A stretch of DNA of 48,093 nucleotides from assembly GCA_040003255.1 (NCBI GenBank), contig JBDUCV010000008.1, forward strand, positions 1 through 48,093, in the 5' to 3' direction. The stretch's first letter is position 1. Every line of letters begins with the position of its first letter. Made by a program: the position numbers and the translations under genes. Origin of the DNA: JBDUCV01 sp040003255. Lineage in GTDB: Bacteria; Actinomycetota; Actinomycetes; Mycobacteriales; Jatrophihabitantaceae. Below the pieces are notes generated by a model. The model did no database searches and was not told the DNA's origin. It saw nothing but the letters and a program-made list of their open reading frames with translations. Below are positions 1 to 9,365 of this stretch, in pieces.

Positions 1-154
1 GAGCTTGGGGGATATCCGACGGGTTGCCGAAGCTGACGAAACAGACACCGCGACCGTTGGTCGAACGAGACAAAGGGTAGTCCTGGCCGCCGGGACACGT
101 CAAATCAAGCGTCCCGCCGGCAAATCGCCCTGCCAATCGACGGAGAACGGGCAA
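1..154 (-). other. possible partial ORF running off the left edge, downstream of tyrS
   Basis: Past the tyrS stop, the same minus-strand frame stays open to the window edge from a TTG at 154-152. It gives about 50 residues without any family I recognise, including the stretch TCPGGQDYPLSRSTNGRG. GC at third codon positions is clearly lower than in the neighbouring genes and no Shine-Dalgarno stands out. It may be the 5' part of a gene or non-coding DNA after tyrS. I see no rRNA or tRNA signal and no clear terminator here. Confidence 0.2.
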
Positions 155-169
155 TACGCCATGTCTTCG

Positions 170-1411
170 TCATCTGCGACGACCGAGTCGTACTGCCTTG
201 CGCTTGCCGATCGAGAGGACCGCTCCGTCCAAGTCCGTAGCCGGTCGGTCGTACTGGTGAGCCGGTATCGACTGCCCATCCAGCCGGGCGCCCCCCTCGT
301 CGATCAGTCGTCTGGCAGCGCTCGAGCTCGCCGCCAAGCCGGCCGAAACCAGTAACGAAGGCAGATGCACGGTGGCACCGTCGGGTAGCTCGACGTCGCG
401 GAGGTCGGCCGGCAACTCGCCGTGCCGGTGAATGGCGTCGAATCGCTCCTCGGCTCTGACCGCGTCCTCTCCCCCGTGGTAGAGCCCGACAATCGAGCGA
501 GCGACTCGCCGTTTCGCTGCGTTCGCGGCACTGCCACCTGCGTCGATCTGTCGCTCGATCTGCTCTACCTCACTGGGGGTCAGATCGGTCGCTAGCCGTG
601 CATACGTCCCGACCACGTTGTCTGGGATGCTCAGCACCTTGCCGAACTGCTCGTCCGGGCTGTCGTCGATCGCGATGAAGTTGCCGAGCGACTTACTCAT
701 CTTCTCCACCCCGTCGGTTCCCACGAGAAGAGGCACGGTCATCACCGTCTGCGGAGCTTGGCCACGCGCCCGCTGGAGGGCGCGGCCCACCAGGTTATTG
801 AACGTCTGATCCGTGCCGCCGATCTCGATGTCGGCGCGGATCTCGACCGAGTCGATGCCTTGTAGCAGCGGGTAAAAGAACTCCGACAGGGTGATCGGCT
901 GGGAGGAGGCGAAGCGCCGAGCAAAGTCATCACGCTCCAACAATTGGGCCACGGTGATCTCACTGGTGTAGCCGAGGATCTCGGAAAGCGTCATCGTCCC
1001 AAGCCAGTCGACGTTGTTGACCACCTCGGTGCGATCGGGCGCGAGGATGCGCATCACCTGGTCGAAGTAGCCGTGCGCGTTGGCGACGACCTCCTGGGCC
1101 GACTGCGCGGCCCGAGTGTCCGTTCGGCCCGAGGGATCCCCGACCTGTCCGGTGAAGCCGCCAACGACGAGGACGGCGAGGTGGCCGGCGTCCTGGAACT
1201 GGCGAAGCTTGCGCAGGACAACCGCGTGACCCAGCGTCAGATCGGCGCCGGACGGGTCGATGCCGAGCTTGACGCGCAGCGGTCTTTCCTCGCGCCGGGC
1301 GGCGATGAGCCGCTCGGCAAGTCCCTCGGTCGGCAGGATCTGCGCCACACCGGAGGCCAGGACATTGTAGGTGTCGCGCAATTGGGGCGGCAGGGACAGA
1401 TCGTGGGTCAC
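170..1411 (-). CDS. tyrS: tyrosyl-tRNA synthetase, TyrZ-type
   Basis: Class I synthetase of 413 residues that charges tRNA-Tyr with tyrosine in the cytoplasm. The HIGH-type motif is TLGH at residues 59-62, preceded by GIDPSG. The second signature is a classical KMSKS at 237-241. The C-terminal 70 residues form an S4 RNA-binding domain with LLVSAGLAASSSAARRLI. The HAVVLRKLRQFQDAGH and GGTDQTFNN stretches and an intact KMSKS fit the TyrZ subgroup; the TyrS form of E. coli and most actinobacteria that I recall has KFGKT. The GTG start overlaps the mpg stop as GTGA, so it is probably translated from the arginine-operon transcript. The family call is secure; the subgroup comes from remembered family sequences. 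Confidence 0.96.
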   Translation of the reverse strand: MTHDLSLPPQLRDTYNVLASGVAQILPTEGLAERLIAARREERPLRVKLGIDPSGADLTLGHAVVLRKLRQFQDAGHLAVLVVGGFTGQVGDPSGRTDTRAAQSAQEVVANAHGYFDQVMRILAPDRTEVVNNVDWLGTMTLSEILGYTSEITVAQLLERDDFARRFASSQPITLSEFFYPLLQGIDSVEIRADIEIGGTDQTFNNLVGRALQRARGQAPQTVMTVPLLVGTDGVEKMSKSLGNFIAIDDSPDEQFGKVLSIPDNVVGTYARLATDLTPSEVEQIERQIDAGGSAANAAKRRVARSIVGLYHGGEDAVRAEERFDAIHRHGELPADLRDVELPDGATVHLPSLLVSAGLAASSSAARRLIDEGGARLDGQSIPAHQYDRPATDLDGAVLSIGKRKAVRLGRRR

Positions 1412-2043
1412 GATGGGTCAGTCTGCCGGGCGCCCTTGGCGCATGGTCGTCCACCCGGACGGAATGCCGATACAGTCGGGTCGCCGTCGATCCAGAAGCG
1501 CCACGGCTGCTCGGCAGCGGCGCTGATCCCGACCCGGGGACCGCTGCGGATCGAGGCCACCCGACCGGCCGGCAAGCTGGTCAGCTGCAGCGCCGAATCG
1601 GCCGCGCAGACATCGACACCGTTGAGCGCACCAGAGATGCCGAGACAGGACGCCAGCCGGGCCGGCCCTCGGGCCAGCTCGCGGGCAAATCGTGCCGCGG
1701 GGCGGCGAGACCAGGCCGCGTCCAAGCCGTCCACCACGTCACCGGCCCGCAGAAGGACTGCCGCCGCCCTGCCGTCCGGTCCACATACGAGGTTTGCACA
1801 CCAGTGCATGCCGTAGCTGAAGTACACGTACAAATGCCCTGGCGGGCCGTACATCACGGCGTTGCGGGCGGTCAGGCCGCGGTATGCGTGTGACGCCGCA
1901 TCAAGAGTTCCCTGATAGGCCTCGACCTCGGTCAGCCGGACCGCCACGTGGTGTCCGCCCACATTCGACGTCACCACCCCCCCGAGCAGCCAGGGCGCGA
2001 GCTCGACGGCCGGGCGGGCGAGCAGTTCACGATCGATCGGCAT
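1408..2043 (-). CDS. mpg: 3-methyladenine DNA glycosylase (AAG/MPG family)
   Basis: Monofunctional base-excision repair glycosylase, 211 residues, predicted to remove alkylated purines from DNA. The AAG core is plain: TEVEAYQG at 38-45, where Glu41 aligns with the catalytic Glu of human AAG (Glu125), then SHAYRG, TARNAVMYGPPGHLYVYFSYG and a C-terminal SGPRVGIS. The ATG shares one base with the argH stop (TAATG), and its own stop overlaps tyrS (GTGA). It is therefore embedded in the distal end of the arginine operon. Nothing looks broken. No repair partner lies nearby, so its link to arginine genes appears to be one of shared transcription. Confidence 0.93.
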   Translation of the reverse strand: MPIDRELLARPAVELAPWLLGGVVTSNVGGHHVAVRLTEVEAYQGTLDAASHAYRGLTARNAVMYGPPGHLYVYFSYGMHWCANLVCGPDGRAAAVLLRAGDVVDGLDAAWSRRPAARFARELARGPARLASCLGISGALNGVDVCAADSALQLTSLPAGRVASIRSGPRVGISAAAEQPWRFWIDGDPTVSAFRPGGRPCAKGARQTDPS

Positions 2044-3461
2044 TACGGCGCCACGCTCCGCTGCGCCCAGGCGAGGTGTCCCCGCACCAGCTCGGCGAGC
2101 TCGGCGGACTGTTCAGCCACCCGCTCGGGCGACGTTCCGCCTATGGACGAGCGCGCGCCCAGCGCCCCAGGTATGGACAGGACCTCACGGACGTCTGGAG
2201 TCAGTCGGGCGTCGACGCCGGCGCGCTCATCGTCGCTGAGGTCGGGCAGGTCCAGGCCCCGCTGCTCGCAATAAGCGACGAAGGCGCCCACCACCTCGTG
2301 CGCATCCCGGAACGAGACACCGCGGCGCACCAACCATTCGGCGACATCCGTCGCGAGCGCGTATCCGGTCGCCGCCGACGCGGCGATGCGGTCGGTGTCG
2401 AAACGCAGGGTCGCGACCAGGCCGGTGAGGGCCGGCAGTAGTAACGCCAGCTGGTCGACGGTGTCGAAGACCGGTTCCTTGTCCTCTTGCAGATCCCGGT
2501 CGTAGGCCAGCGGCAGCGCCTTGAGTGTGGCGAGCAGTCCGGTCAGGTTGCCGATGAAGCGACCGGACTTCCCCCGCGCCAGTTCGGCGATATCGGGGTT
2601 CTTCTTTTGCGGCATGATCGAGGACCCGGTCGACCAAGCGTCGTCGAGCTGCACCCAGCCGAACGCCGGGGTGGCCCACAACGTCACCTCCTCGCCGATC
2701 CGCGACAGGTGCACCCCGAGCAGCGCCGCTACAAACAAGAACTCGGCGGCGAAGTCCCGGTCGGAAACGGCATCGATCGAGTTGGCGGCCGGGCGGTCGA
2801 AGCCGAGCTCGGCCGCCACCGCGGCGGGGTCGAGAGGCAACGACGAACCAGCGAGTGCTCCGGCCCCTAGCGGGCACACCGCCGCCCGGACGTCCCAGTC
2901 GCGCAACCGGTCGACATCGCGAGCGAGCGCCTGCACGTGGGCGAGCAAGTGGTGGGCAAGCAGTACCGGCTGGGCATGCTGCAGGTGGGTCATGCCGGGC
3001 ATCGCGACATCGCGGTGCGCGCCGGCTACGGCGATGATCGCGGCCTCGAGATCAGCGACCGCCCCGGCCAACATGCGGGCGTGATCACGCAGGTACAGCC
3101 GAAGGTCTGTGGCTACCTGGTCATTGCGACTCCGACCGGCCCGCAACTTGCCACCCAGGGGACCGAGCTTGTCCAGCAATGCGCGTTCGAGCGCGGTGTG
3201 CACATCCTCGTCCTGCGGGACTGGTCGAAACTCACCGCCTTCGACTGCGTTAGCGACTTCGGCGAGCGCGCCGATCATCCGGCTCAGCTCGTCATCGGTG
3301 AGCAACCCAGCCCGGTGCAGGACGCGAGCATGGGCGCCCGAGGCAGCCAGATCGTATGGCGCCAGTCGCCAGTCGAAGTGCACCGACCTCGACAGCGCCG
3401 CCAGTGCCGGGGACGGACCGCCCTGGAATCGCCCGCCCCAGAGCCGCGCGGTTCCGGTCAT
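2043..3461 (-). CDS. argH: argininosuccinate lyase
   Basis: Last enzyme of arginine synthesis, 472 residues, splitting argininosuccinate to arginine and fumarate as a homotetramer. The fumarate-lyase signature GSSIMPQKKNPD is at 279-290, with the catalytic-serine loop. MTHLQHAQP lies around 157-165 and the N-terminal LWGGRF and SRNDQVATD are also typical. The ATG overlaps the argG stop as ATGA. Length is normal for the family. Expression should follow the ArgR-controlled argC promoter. Confidence 0.98.
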   Translation of the reverse strand: MTGTARLWGGRFQGGPSPALAALSRSVHFDWRLAPYDLAASGAHARVLHRAGLLTDDELSRMIGALAEVANAVEGGEFRPVPQDEDVHTALERALLDKLGPLGGKLRAGRSRNDQVATDLRLYLRDHARMLAGAVADLEAAIIAVAGAHRDVAMPGMTHLQHAQPVLLAHHLLAHVQALARDVDRLRDWDVRAAVCPLGAGALAGSSLPLDPAAVAAELGFDRPAANSIDAVSDRDFAAEFLFVAALLGVHLSRIGEEVTLWATPAFGWVQLDDAWSTGSSIMPQKKNPDIAELARGKSGRFIGNLTGLLATLKALPLAYDRDLQEDKEPVFDTVDQLALLLPALTGLVATLRFDTDRIAASAATGYALATDVAEWLVRRGVSFRDAHEVVGAFVAYCEQRGLDLPDLSDDERAGVDARLTPDVREVLSIPGALGARSSIGGTSPERVAEQSAELAELVRGHLAWAQRSVAP

Positions 3462-4648
3462 GCGCGCTGGTCACGACGCGCGGCGATCCGGCTCGGCAGC
3501 CCCCACAACTGGACGAAGCCCTTCGCCAGCGACTGATCGAACGTGTCACCGCTGTCGTAGGTGGCCAGCTCGAAGTCGTACAGCGAGCCGGCGCCACGCC
3601 GTCCGGTGGCTACGGCACGACCACCCGCCAGGCGCAGCCGAACATCGCCAGTGACGTGCCGTTGCGACGAGTCGACGAAGGCATCGAGCGCTCGCCGGAG
3701 CGGGCTGAACCATAGTCCGTCATAGACCAGCTCGGTCCAGCGTTGCTCGACTCCGAACTTGAATCTGCGCAGGTCACGCTCGATGGTGAGGTCCTCGAGC
3801 TCTTGGTGGGCGACGATGAGAGCGATAGCGCCGGGTGCCTCGTACACCTCGCGGCTCTTGATGCCCACCAACCGGTCCTCGACCATGTCGAGACGGCCGA
3901 CGCCTTGCGCTCCGGCACGCCGGTTCAGCTCGAGGATCGCGTCCAGCACCGAAACGGATCTCCCGTCGATCGCCGTCGGGACACCATCGGTGAAGCTGAT
4001 CTCCACCTCGTCCGAGGTCGCCCCTGGAGCCAAGGTGTAGGCGTATAGGTCCTCTATGGGCGCGTTCCACGGGTCTTCCAGGAAACCCGTCTCGACCGCT
4101 CGTCCCCATAGGTTCTGGTCGACCGAGTATGGCGAACGTTTCGACTGGTCGATCGGCAGTCCTTTGTGCTCGGCGAATGCGATCGCCTTGTCGCGGGTCA
4201 TCCCGCTGTCGCGCACCGGGGCGATGACGCCGAGATCGGGTGCGAGCGCCCCGATGCCCACCTCGAATCGCACTTGATCGTTGCCCTTGCCGGTGCAGCC
4301 ATGGGCGACGGTGTCGGCACCGTGGCGCAGCGCAGCCGCCACTAGGTGCTTGGCGATCACCGGACGCGACAAGGCGGAGACAAGCGGGTACCGCTCGAGA
4401 TACAGGGCGTTGGCCCGCAACGCCGGCAGACAGTACTGCTCGGCGAACTCCACACGCAGGTCGAGCACCTCGGATTCGGCGGCCCCGCAGTCGAGTGCTC
4501 GCTGCCGGATCACCGCTAGGTCTTCGCCACCCTGGCCCACGTCTGCCGCGACGGCGATCACCTCGGCCCCGGTCTGCTCGGCGATCCAGCCGATGGCGAC
4601 GGAGGTGTCGAGTCCGCCGGAGTAGGCGAGGACGACCCGTTTGCTCAT
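3458..4648 (-). CDS. argG: argininosuccinate synthase
   Basis: Joins citrulline and aspartate with ATP to form argininosuccinate; 396 residues. The N-type ATP pyrophosphatase P-loop AYSGGLDTS is at residues 8-16. HGCTGKGNDQVRFE is the conserved second nucleotide region and KRSPYSVDQNLWGR binds substrate. The ATG overlaps the argR stop as ATGA. It lies between argR and argH, the usual actinobacterial order. No abnormal features. Confidence 0.98.
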   Translation of the reverse strand: MSKRVVLAYSGGLDTSVAIGWIAEQTGAEVIAVAADVGQGGEDLAVIRQRALDCGAAESEVLDLRVEFAEQYCLPALRANALYLERYPLVSALSRPVIAKHLVAAALRHGADTVAHGCTGKGNDQVRFEVGIGALAPDLGVIAPVRDSGMTRDKAIAFAEHKGLPIDQSKRSPYSVDQNLWGRAVETGFLEDPWNAPIEDLYAYTLAPGATSDEVEISFTDGVPTAIDGRSVSVLDAILELNRRAGAQGVGRLDMVEDRLVGIKSREVYEAPGAIALIVAHQELEDLTIERDLRRFKFGVEQRWTELVYDGLWFSPLRRALDAFVDSSQRHVTGDVRLRLAGGRAVATGRRGAGSLYDFELATYDSGDTFDQSLAKGFVQLWGLPSRIAARRDQRA

Positions 4649-5178
4649 TGCTGCCGATCTCCGTTCTGGGCGTGCTGCGGAAGTTGGATGAGATCGTCGG
4701 CCAGCGCTCGACCGCCGCGCGCATCTCGGGCGATGACGAGGATCGTGTCATCACCGGCGATGGTGCCGAGCACCTGTGGCAGCCCGGCTCGGTCGACCGC
4801 GGAGGCGAGGAATTGCGCGGCGCCGGGCGGGGTTCGTAACACGACGAGGTTTCCGCTGGCTTGAGCCGAGACGAGCAGCTCGCCAAGCAGGCGGGCGAGG
4901 CGCTGGGGTGGGGCGTCGGCGGCCGTGCGCGCGGTCAGCGGCGAACCGTCCTCGGGCACGACGTAGACCGGCAGTCCCCCGTCCGGGGTGCGTAGCTTCA
5001 CCGCGCCGAGCTCGTCCAGATCACGGCTGAGGGTCGCCTGGGTGACCTTGAACCCAGCCCTGCGCAACTGCGCCGCGAGTTCGGCCTGCGAGTGCACCGC
5101 CTGCGCGGACAGCACGCTCACGATCCGCGAGTGGCGGGCTGCCTTGCTGCCGCGATCGGTGCTCGTCTGGATGGTCAT
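4645..5178 (-). CDS. argR: arginine repressor/activator ArgR
   Basis: Hexameric DNA-binding regulator of arginine genes using L-arginine as corepressor; 177 residues. The N-terminal winged helix has QAELAAQLRRAGFKVTQATL followed by SRDLDELGAVK at about 50-61. The C-terminal arginine-binding oligomerisation domain ends with LGTIAGDDTILVIAR. The ATG overlaps the argF stop (ATGA) and the stop overlaps argG. The two ARG boxes upstream of argC at 10384-10419 are its likely target, so the gene would be autoregulated with the operon. Family members are usually about 150-170 residues. Confidence 0.96.
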   Translation of the reverse strand: MTIQTSTDRGSKAARHSRIVSVLSAQAVHSQAELAAQLRRAGFKVTQATLSRDLDELGAVKLRTPDGGLPVYVVPEDGSPLTARTAADAPPQRLARLLGELLVSAQASGNLVVLRTPPGAAQFLASAVDRAGLPQVLGTIAGDDTILVIARDARGGRALADDLIQLPQHAQNGDRQQ

Positions 5179-6092
5179 CCGGTTCGCTCAAGCAGCCAGG
5201 TGAGCAGCGCCTTTTGGACGTGCAGCCGATTCTCCGCCTCGTCCCAGACCGCGCTTTGCGGTCCGTCGATGACCTCGGCGGTGATCTCCTCGCCCCGGTA
5301 GGCCGGCAGGCAGTGCAGCACGATCGCGTCCGGCGCGGCCTGCGCCAGCGCTACGGCGTCCAGCGCGTACGGAGCGAAGGCTGTCGAGGGGGTCTGCTCC
5401 GTGCCCATCGAGACCCAGGTGTCGGTGGCGACGACGTCGGCGCCGTCAAGCATCCGGCGCGGATCGATGCCGACCAGGATTGAGCCCCCGGTCGTGGCCG
5501 CAATCCGTTCGGCGTCGGCGACGACCGTTGGCTCGGGCTGGTGCGACTCAGGCCCGGCGACCCGGACGTGTAGGCCGGCCGTCGCGCCGCCGAGCAGGTA
5601 GGAATGCGCCATGTTGTTGGCCGCGTCGCCCAAATACGCCAAGGTCAGCCCAGCCAGCCGCTTCGTGCGTTCCCGCACGGTTTGCAGATCGGCGAGGACC
5701 TGGCACGGGTGGAACTGGTCGGTCAGCGCGTTGATCACCGGCACCCGGCTGACCGCGGCCATCGCATCGACCCGACCCTGCCCAAACGTGCGCCAGACGA
5801 TCGCGGCCACTTGGCGGTCGAGCACCCGCGCGGTGTCCTGGATGGACTCGCCGCGGCCCAGCTGACTGGCCTGCGCGTCGATCACCAGCGGGTAGCCGCC
5901 GAGCTCGGCAATGCCGACGCTGAACGAAATACGCGTTCGGGTGGACGGCTTGTCGAAGATCACCGCGACCGCGCGCGGACCGGCCAGCGGCTGGCGGCTG
6001 AGCCGATCTGTCTTCATGGCGTCGGCCAGCTCGAGGACCTCGAGCAGCTCGGCCGGATCGAGGTCGTCGTCACGCAGAAAATGGCGGATCAT
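5175..6092 (-). CDS. argF: ornithine carbamoyltransferase, anabolic
   Basis: Makes citrulline from ornithine and carbamoyl phosphate; 305 residues, trimeric in the family. The carbamoyl-phosphate site STRTR is at 50-54 and HPCQ at 128-131. The catalytic HCLP is at 260-263, and DTWVSMG binds ornithine. The frame stays open 62 codons upstream into argD, but those codons are arginine-rich shadow sequence. The ATG at 6092, giving MIRHFLRDDD, overlaps the argD stop (ATGA) and matches the family N-terminus. Its substrate carbamoyl phosphate comes from CarAB, also encoded in this window. Confidence 0.97.
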   Translation of the reverse strand: MIRHFLRDDDLDPAELLEVLELADAMKTDRLSRQPLAGPRAVAVIFDKPSTRTRISFSVGIAELGGYPLVIDAQASQLGRGESIQDTARVLDRQVAAIVWRTFGQGRVDAMAAVSRVPVINALTDQFHPCQVLADLQTVRERTKRLAGLTLAYLGDAANNMAHSYLLGGATAGLHVRVAGPESHQPEPTVVADAERIAATTGGSILVGIDPRRMLDGADVVATDTWVSMGTEQTPSTAFAPYALDAVALAQAAPDAIVLHCLPAYRGEEITAEVIDGPQSAVWDEAENRLHVQKALLTWLLERTG

Positions 6093-7291
6093 CGGCCCAC
6101 CTCGTCGAGCGCGCCGGCGATCCTCGGCAGTGCCTCGTCGACCTCGGCTTCGGTCAAGATCAGTGGTGGCGCGAGTCGGATGACGTCGGGTCGGACCGCA
6201 TTGACGAGCACGCCGCGGCGGCGTGCCGCGGACTCGACGGATCCGGCGTGTGCGCCGTCCAGAACGAGTGCGAGCCACAGGCCGCTGCCACGCACCTCAC
6301 GGACCAGCGGACTGTCCAATGCCCCCAGCCCGTCGGCGAGATGCTGGCCGACTCGCTTCACGTGGTCCAACAGGTGCCCGTCGGCGATCGTGGTCAGGAC
6401 GGCTAGCGCCGCGGCACATGACACCGGGTTGCCGCCGAACGTGCTGCCGTGATCGCCGGCGGCAAACAACTGCCCGGCAGCGCCGAGGCCGATACATGCC
6501 CCGATCGGTAGCCCGCCGCCCAGCCCCTTCGCGAGGGTGATCACATCCGGCCGGATGCCCTCGGCGAGGCTCGCAAACCAATGGCCGGTGCGGCCGATGC
6601 CGCTTTGCACCTCGTCCATAACCAGCAGCGCGCCGGTGCGGTCACACATCTGCCGGGCGGCGGCGAGGTAGCCGGGCGGGGCAGGCAGAACGCCGGCCTC
6701 GCCGAGCGTCGGTTCGAGGAAGACCGCAGCCGTCTGCTCCGTGACGGCCGCGCGCAGCGCTGCCTCGTCACCGTGGTCGACAAAGAGCACGGGACCGGGC
6801 AGTGGGGCGAACGGGTCACGCTTGGCCGGGTTTCCGGTGATCGACAGGGCCCCGAGCGTCCGGCCGTGGAAGCTTCCCGCCACCGCGACGATGCCGAGTC
6901 GGCCGCCGTTGGGATCCAGCGCGCGTCCGTGCCGCCGGGCGATCTTGATCGCGCATTCGTTGGCCTCCGCACCACTGTTGGCAAAGAACACCCGGCCGTC
7001 AACTCCGACCAGTTCCAGCAGCCGCTCGGCCAACCGGACACCGGGCTCGTGGATCGCCAGGTTGGACGTGTGCGCAAGCCGGCCGACTTGCTCGGCCACA
7101 GCGGCGACCACCGCGGGATGGGCGTGGCCGAGCGAGGACACGGCGATGCCGGCGATCAGGTCGAGGTACTCGCGGCCGTCGACATCCCAAAGCCGGACGC
7201 CGGCACCGCGGTCGAGCACGATCGGCGGAGTGCCGTAGTTGCTCATCATCGCCGCGTCCCATCGGGCGCGCAGCTCGTCGGATCCCGTCAC
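6089..7291 (-). CDS. argD: acetylornithine aminotransferase
   Basis: PLP-dependent class III aminotransferase of 400 residues that converts N-acetylglutamate semialdehyde to N-acetylornithine. The NSGAEANE cofactor-phosphate motif is near 105-112 and MDEVQSGIGRTG at about 225-236 contains the PLP-pyridine Asp. The Schiff-base Lys is K255 in ITLAKGLGGG. The GTG start overlaps the argB stop as GTGA. It could also act in lysine synthesis as a DapC-type succinyl-DAP aminotransferase, as known for this family, but context points to arginine. Confidence 0.96.
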   Translation of the reverse strand: MTGSDELRARWDAAMMSNYGTPPIVLDRGAGVRLWDVDGREYLDLIAGIAVSSLGHAHPAVVAAVAEQVGRLAHTSNLAIHEPGVRLAERLLELVGVDGRVFFANSGAEANECAIKIARRHGRALDPNGGRLGIVAVAGSFHGRTLGALSITGNPAKRDPFAPLPGPVLFVDHGDEAALRAAVTEQTAAVFLEPTLGEAGVLPAPPGYLAAARQMCDRTGALLVMDEVQSGIGRTGHWFASLAEGIRPDVITLAKGLGGGLPIGACIGLGAAGQLFAAGDHGSTFGGNPVSCAAALAVLTTIADGHLLDHVKRVGQHLADGLGALDSPLVREVRGSGLWLALVLDGAHAGSVESAARRRGVLVNAVRPDVIRLAPPLILTEAEVDEALPRIAGALDEVGR

Positions 7292-8214
7292 TGTGCCTCC
7301 GCGTCATGGCTCTGCTTGGCAGGCAGCACCATCGTGCCAATGCCGTCGCTGGTGAACACCTCGAGCAATAGGGCGTGCGGCAGCCGACCGTCCAGCACAT
7401 GCGCACTGGCCACCCCGCCCTCGACGGCGCGCAGGCACGCTTCCATCTTGGGCACCATCCCGTCAGCCAGGGTCGGCAGCAGCGCACCGAGTTGGTCGAC
7501 ACTGACCATGTTGAGCACCTCGCCGCTGGCCGGCCAGTTCGCGTAGAGGCCCTCGACGTCGGTGAGGATGACGAGTTTCTCGGCGGCGAGTGCCACGGCG
7601 AGGGCAGCTGCGGCGGTGTCGGCGTTCACGTTGTATGTCAAGCCGTCGTCGCCGCGTGCCACGCTCGCAATCACCGGGATGCGCCCCGCGTCTATCAGTG
7701 CCACGACGGTGCTCACATCAACCTGGACTACATCGCCGACCTGGCCCACGTCGACTTGCTGGCCGTCGACGTACGCCTCGCGGCGCTCGGCAGTCAGCAG
7801 CCCCCCGTCCTCGCCGGACAGGCCCACTGCGAATGCGCCGTGGTCATTGATCAGGTTGACGACGTCGCCATTGACCATGCCGACCAGCACCATCCTGATG
7901 ACGGCCATCGCCTCGGGGGTCGTGACGCGCAGTCCACCGCGGAACTCGGTCGCCATGCCCAACCGGGAGAGGTGTGCGGTGATCTGCGGGCCGCCGCCGT
8001 GGACGACGACCGGCTTGAGGCCGGCATAGCGCAGGAATACGACATCCTCCGCGAAGGCTCGCTGGAGTTCGGGCGAGGCCATCGCATTGCCGCCGTACTT
8101 GACGACGACGATCTTGCCGTGGAACCGCTTCAGCCATGGCAAGGCGTCGACGAGGGTGGCCGCCTTGACCAACGCCTGGGCGCGGGTTCGGGCGTCGTCC
8201 GGCTGATCGGTCAT
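7288..8214 (-). CDS. argB: acetylglutamate kinase
   Basis: Phosphorylates N-acetylglutamate; 308 residues of the amino-acid kinase fold. VVVKYGGNAM at about 36-45 and VHGGGPQI at 71-78 bind ATP and substrate. The N-terminal helix TRAQALVKAATLVDALPWL resembles the extra helix of arginine-inhibited hexameric enzymes, so feedback inhibition is plausible by inference. An upstream in-frame ATG would add 36 basic residues inside argJ. I chose the ATG at 8214 because it overlaps the argJ stop as ATGA and fits the family. Confidence 0.96.
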   Translation of the reverse strand: MTDQPDDARTRAQALVKAATLVDALPWLKRFHGKIVVVKYGGNAMASPELQRAFAEDVVFLRYAGLKPVVVHGGGPQITAHLSRLGMATEFRGGLRVTTPEAMAVIRMVLVGMVNGDVVNLINDHGAFAVGLSGEDGGLLTAERREAYVDGQQVDVGQVGDVVQVDVSTVVALIDAGRIPVIASVARGDDGLTYNVNADTAAAALAVALAAEKLVILTDVEGLYANWPASGEVLNMVSVDQLGALLPTLADGMVPKMEACLRAVEGGVASAHVLDGRLPHALLLEVFTSDGIGTMVLPAKQSHDAEAQ

Positions 8215-9365
8215 GTTGAGTAGGCCGAGTTTGCGGTGGCGTAGGCGGGCGATAAGTCCGTGGTCCACACGCTCGCCGATCGGGCTCCGGCGTGCAGATC
8301 GGCGACGATGCTGACCGCGCACCCGGACAGGTCGACGAGCTGTCGGTTCGCGCTGGCGGTTCCATTGCGGCAGACCCGCACCCCGTTGATCGCGACGCCG
8401 AGTCGATCCGGCTCGAATGCGGCACTGGTCGTCCCGATCGCGGCGAGTACCCGGCCCCAGTTCGGGTCATTGCCATGGAGCGCGCACTTGAGCAGACTGT
8501 TGCGGGCGATAGCGCGGGCAACGTCGACGGCGTCCTGTTCGGTGGCGGCGCCCGTGACCGTGATCGTTACCTGCTTGGTGGCCCCTTCGGCGTCGGCCAG
8601 CAGTTGGGCAGCGAGCTCGGCGCAAACCTGCCGTACCGCATCGGCGAAGTCAGCGGGGTCGGGCGAAACTTCCGTCGCACCGCTCGCCATCAGCAGCACC
8701 GTGTCGTTGGTCGACCGGCAACCGTCGGTGTCGAGGCGGTCGAACGTCGCCGCCGTCGCCCGCCGCAGCGATCCGCCAACCGTCTCGGCGTCGAGCTGCG
8801 CATCGGTGGTCAGCACACACAACATGGTCGCCAGGCTCGGCGCCAGCATGCCGGCGCCCTTTGCCATGCCGCCGACTGTCCAGCCGTCCGAGTGACGCAC
8901 GATCGCCTGCTTGGCGACAGTGTCGGTCGTGCGGATCGCGTCAGCGGCGGCCGCGGCGCCATCGACTCCTAGCGCCGCCACCGCGGCGTCGATGCCGGCA
9001 AGCAACTTCGGCATCGGCAGCCGTTCGCCGATCAGTCCGGTAGAACAGACGGCCACCTCCCCGGCGCCGCGGCCTAGAGCCGTCGCGACGTGCTCGGCGG
9101 TGGCATGAGTGTCGGCGAACCCGTCGGGTCCGGTGCAGGCGTTGGCGCCGCCCGAGTTCAGCACGGCCGCGCGCAGCCGCCCGTCGGCCAGCACCTGCTG
9201 CGACCAGAGCACGGGAGCGGCCTTGACCCGGTTGGCGGTAAACACGCCGGCCGCCGCGTCGAAGGGTCCGTCGTTGACCACAAGCGCAACGTCTCGTTCC
9301 CCGTTCGACTTCAACCCCGCTGCGACGCCGCTCGCCTGGAAGCCCAGTGCCGCCGTGACGCTCAC
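8211..9365 (-). CDS. argJ: bifunctional ornithine acetyltransferase / N-acetylglutamate synthase
   Basis: Recycles the acetyl group from N-acetylornithine to glutamate; 384 residues. The precursor cleaves itself in KGAGMLAPSLATML, between Ala179 and the catalytic Thr180, giving alpha and beta chains. NSGGANACTG at 70-79 and NDPNWGRVLAAIG near 308-320 are family blocks. The GTG start overlaps the argC stop (GTGA). Whether it also makes N-acetylglutamate from acetyl-CoA cannot be told from sequence alone; no argA-like gene is visible here. Confidence 0.96.
   Translation of the reverse strand: MSVTAALGFQASGVAAGLKSNGERDVALVVNDGPFDAAAGVFTANRVKAAPVLWSQQVLADGRLRAAVLNSGGANACTGPDGFADTHATAEHVATALGRGAGEVAVCSTGLIGERLPMPKLLAGIDAAVAALGVDGAAAAADAIRTTDTVAKQAIVRHSDGWTVGGMAKGAGMLAPSLATMLCVLTTDAQLDAETVGGSLRRATAATFDRLDTDGCRSTNDTVLLMASGATEVSPDPADFADAVRQVCAELAAQLLADAEGATKQVTITVTGAATEQDAVDVARAIARNSLLKCALHGNDPNWGRVLAAIGTTSAAFEPDRLGVAINGVRVCRNGTASANRQLVDLSGCAVSIVADLHAGARSASVWTTDLSPAYATANSAYST

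Noticed and set aside
5..355. Plus-strand frame of 116 codons at the left edge
   Set aside because: More than half lies antisense to tyrS and the rest has no similarity to a known protein or a ribosome-binding site.
3774..4886. Minus-strand frame of 370 codons spanning argG and argR
   Set aside because: Out-of-frame reading of argG/argR, arginine-rich, no motifs.
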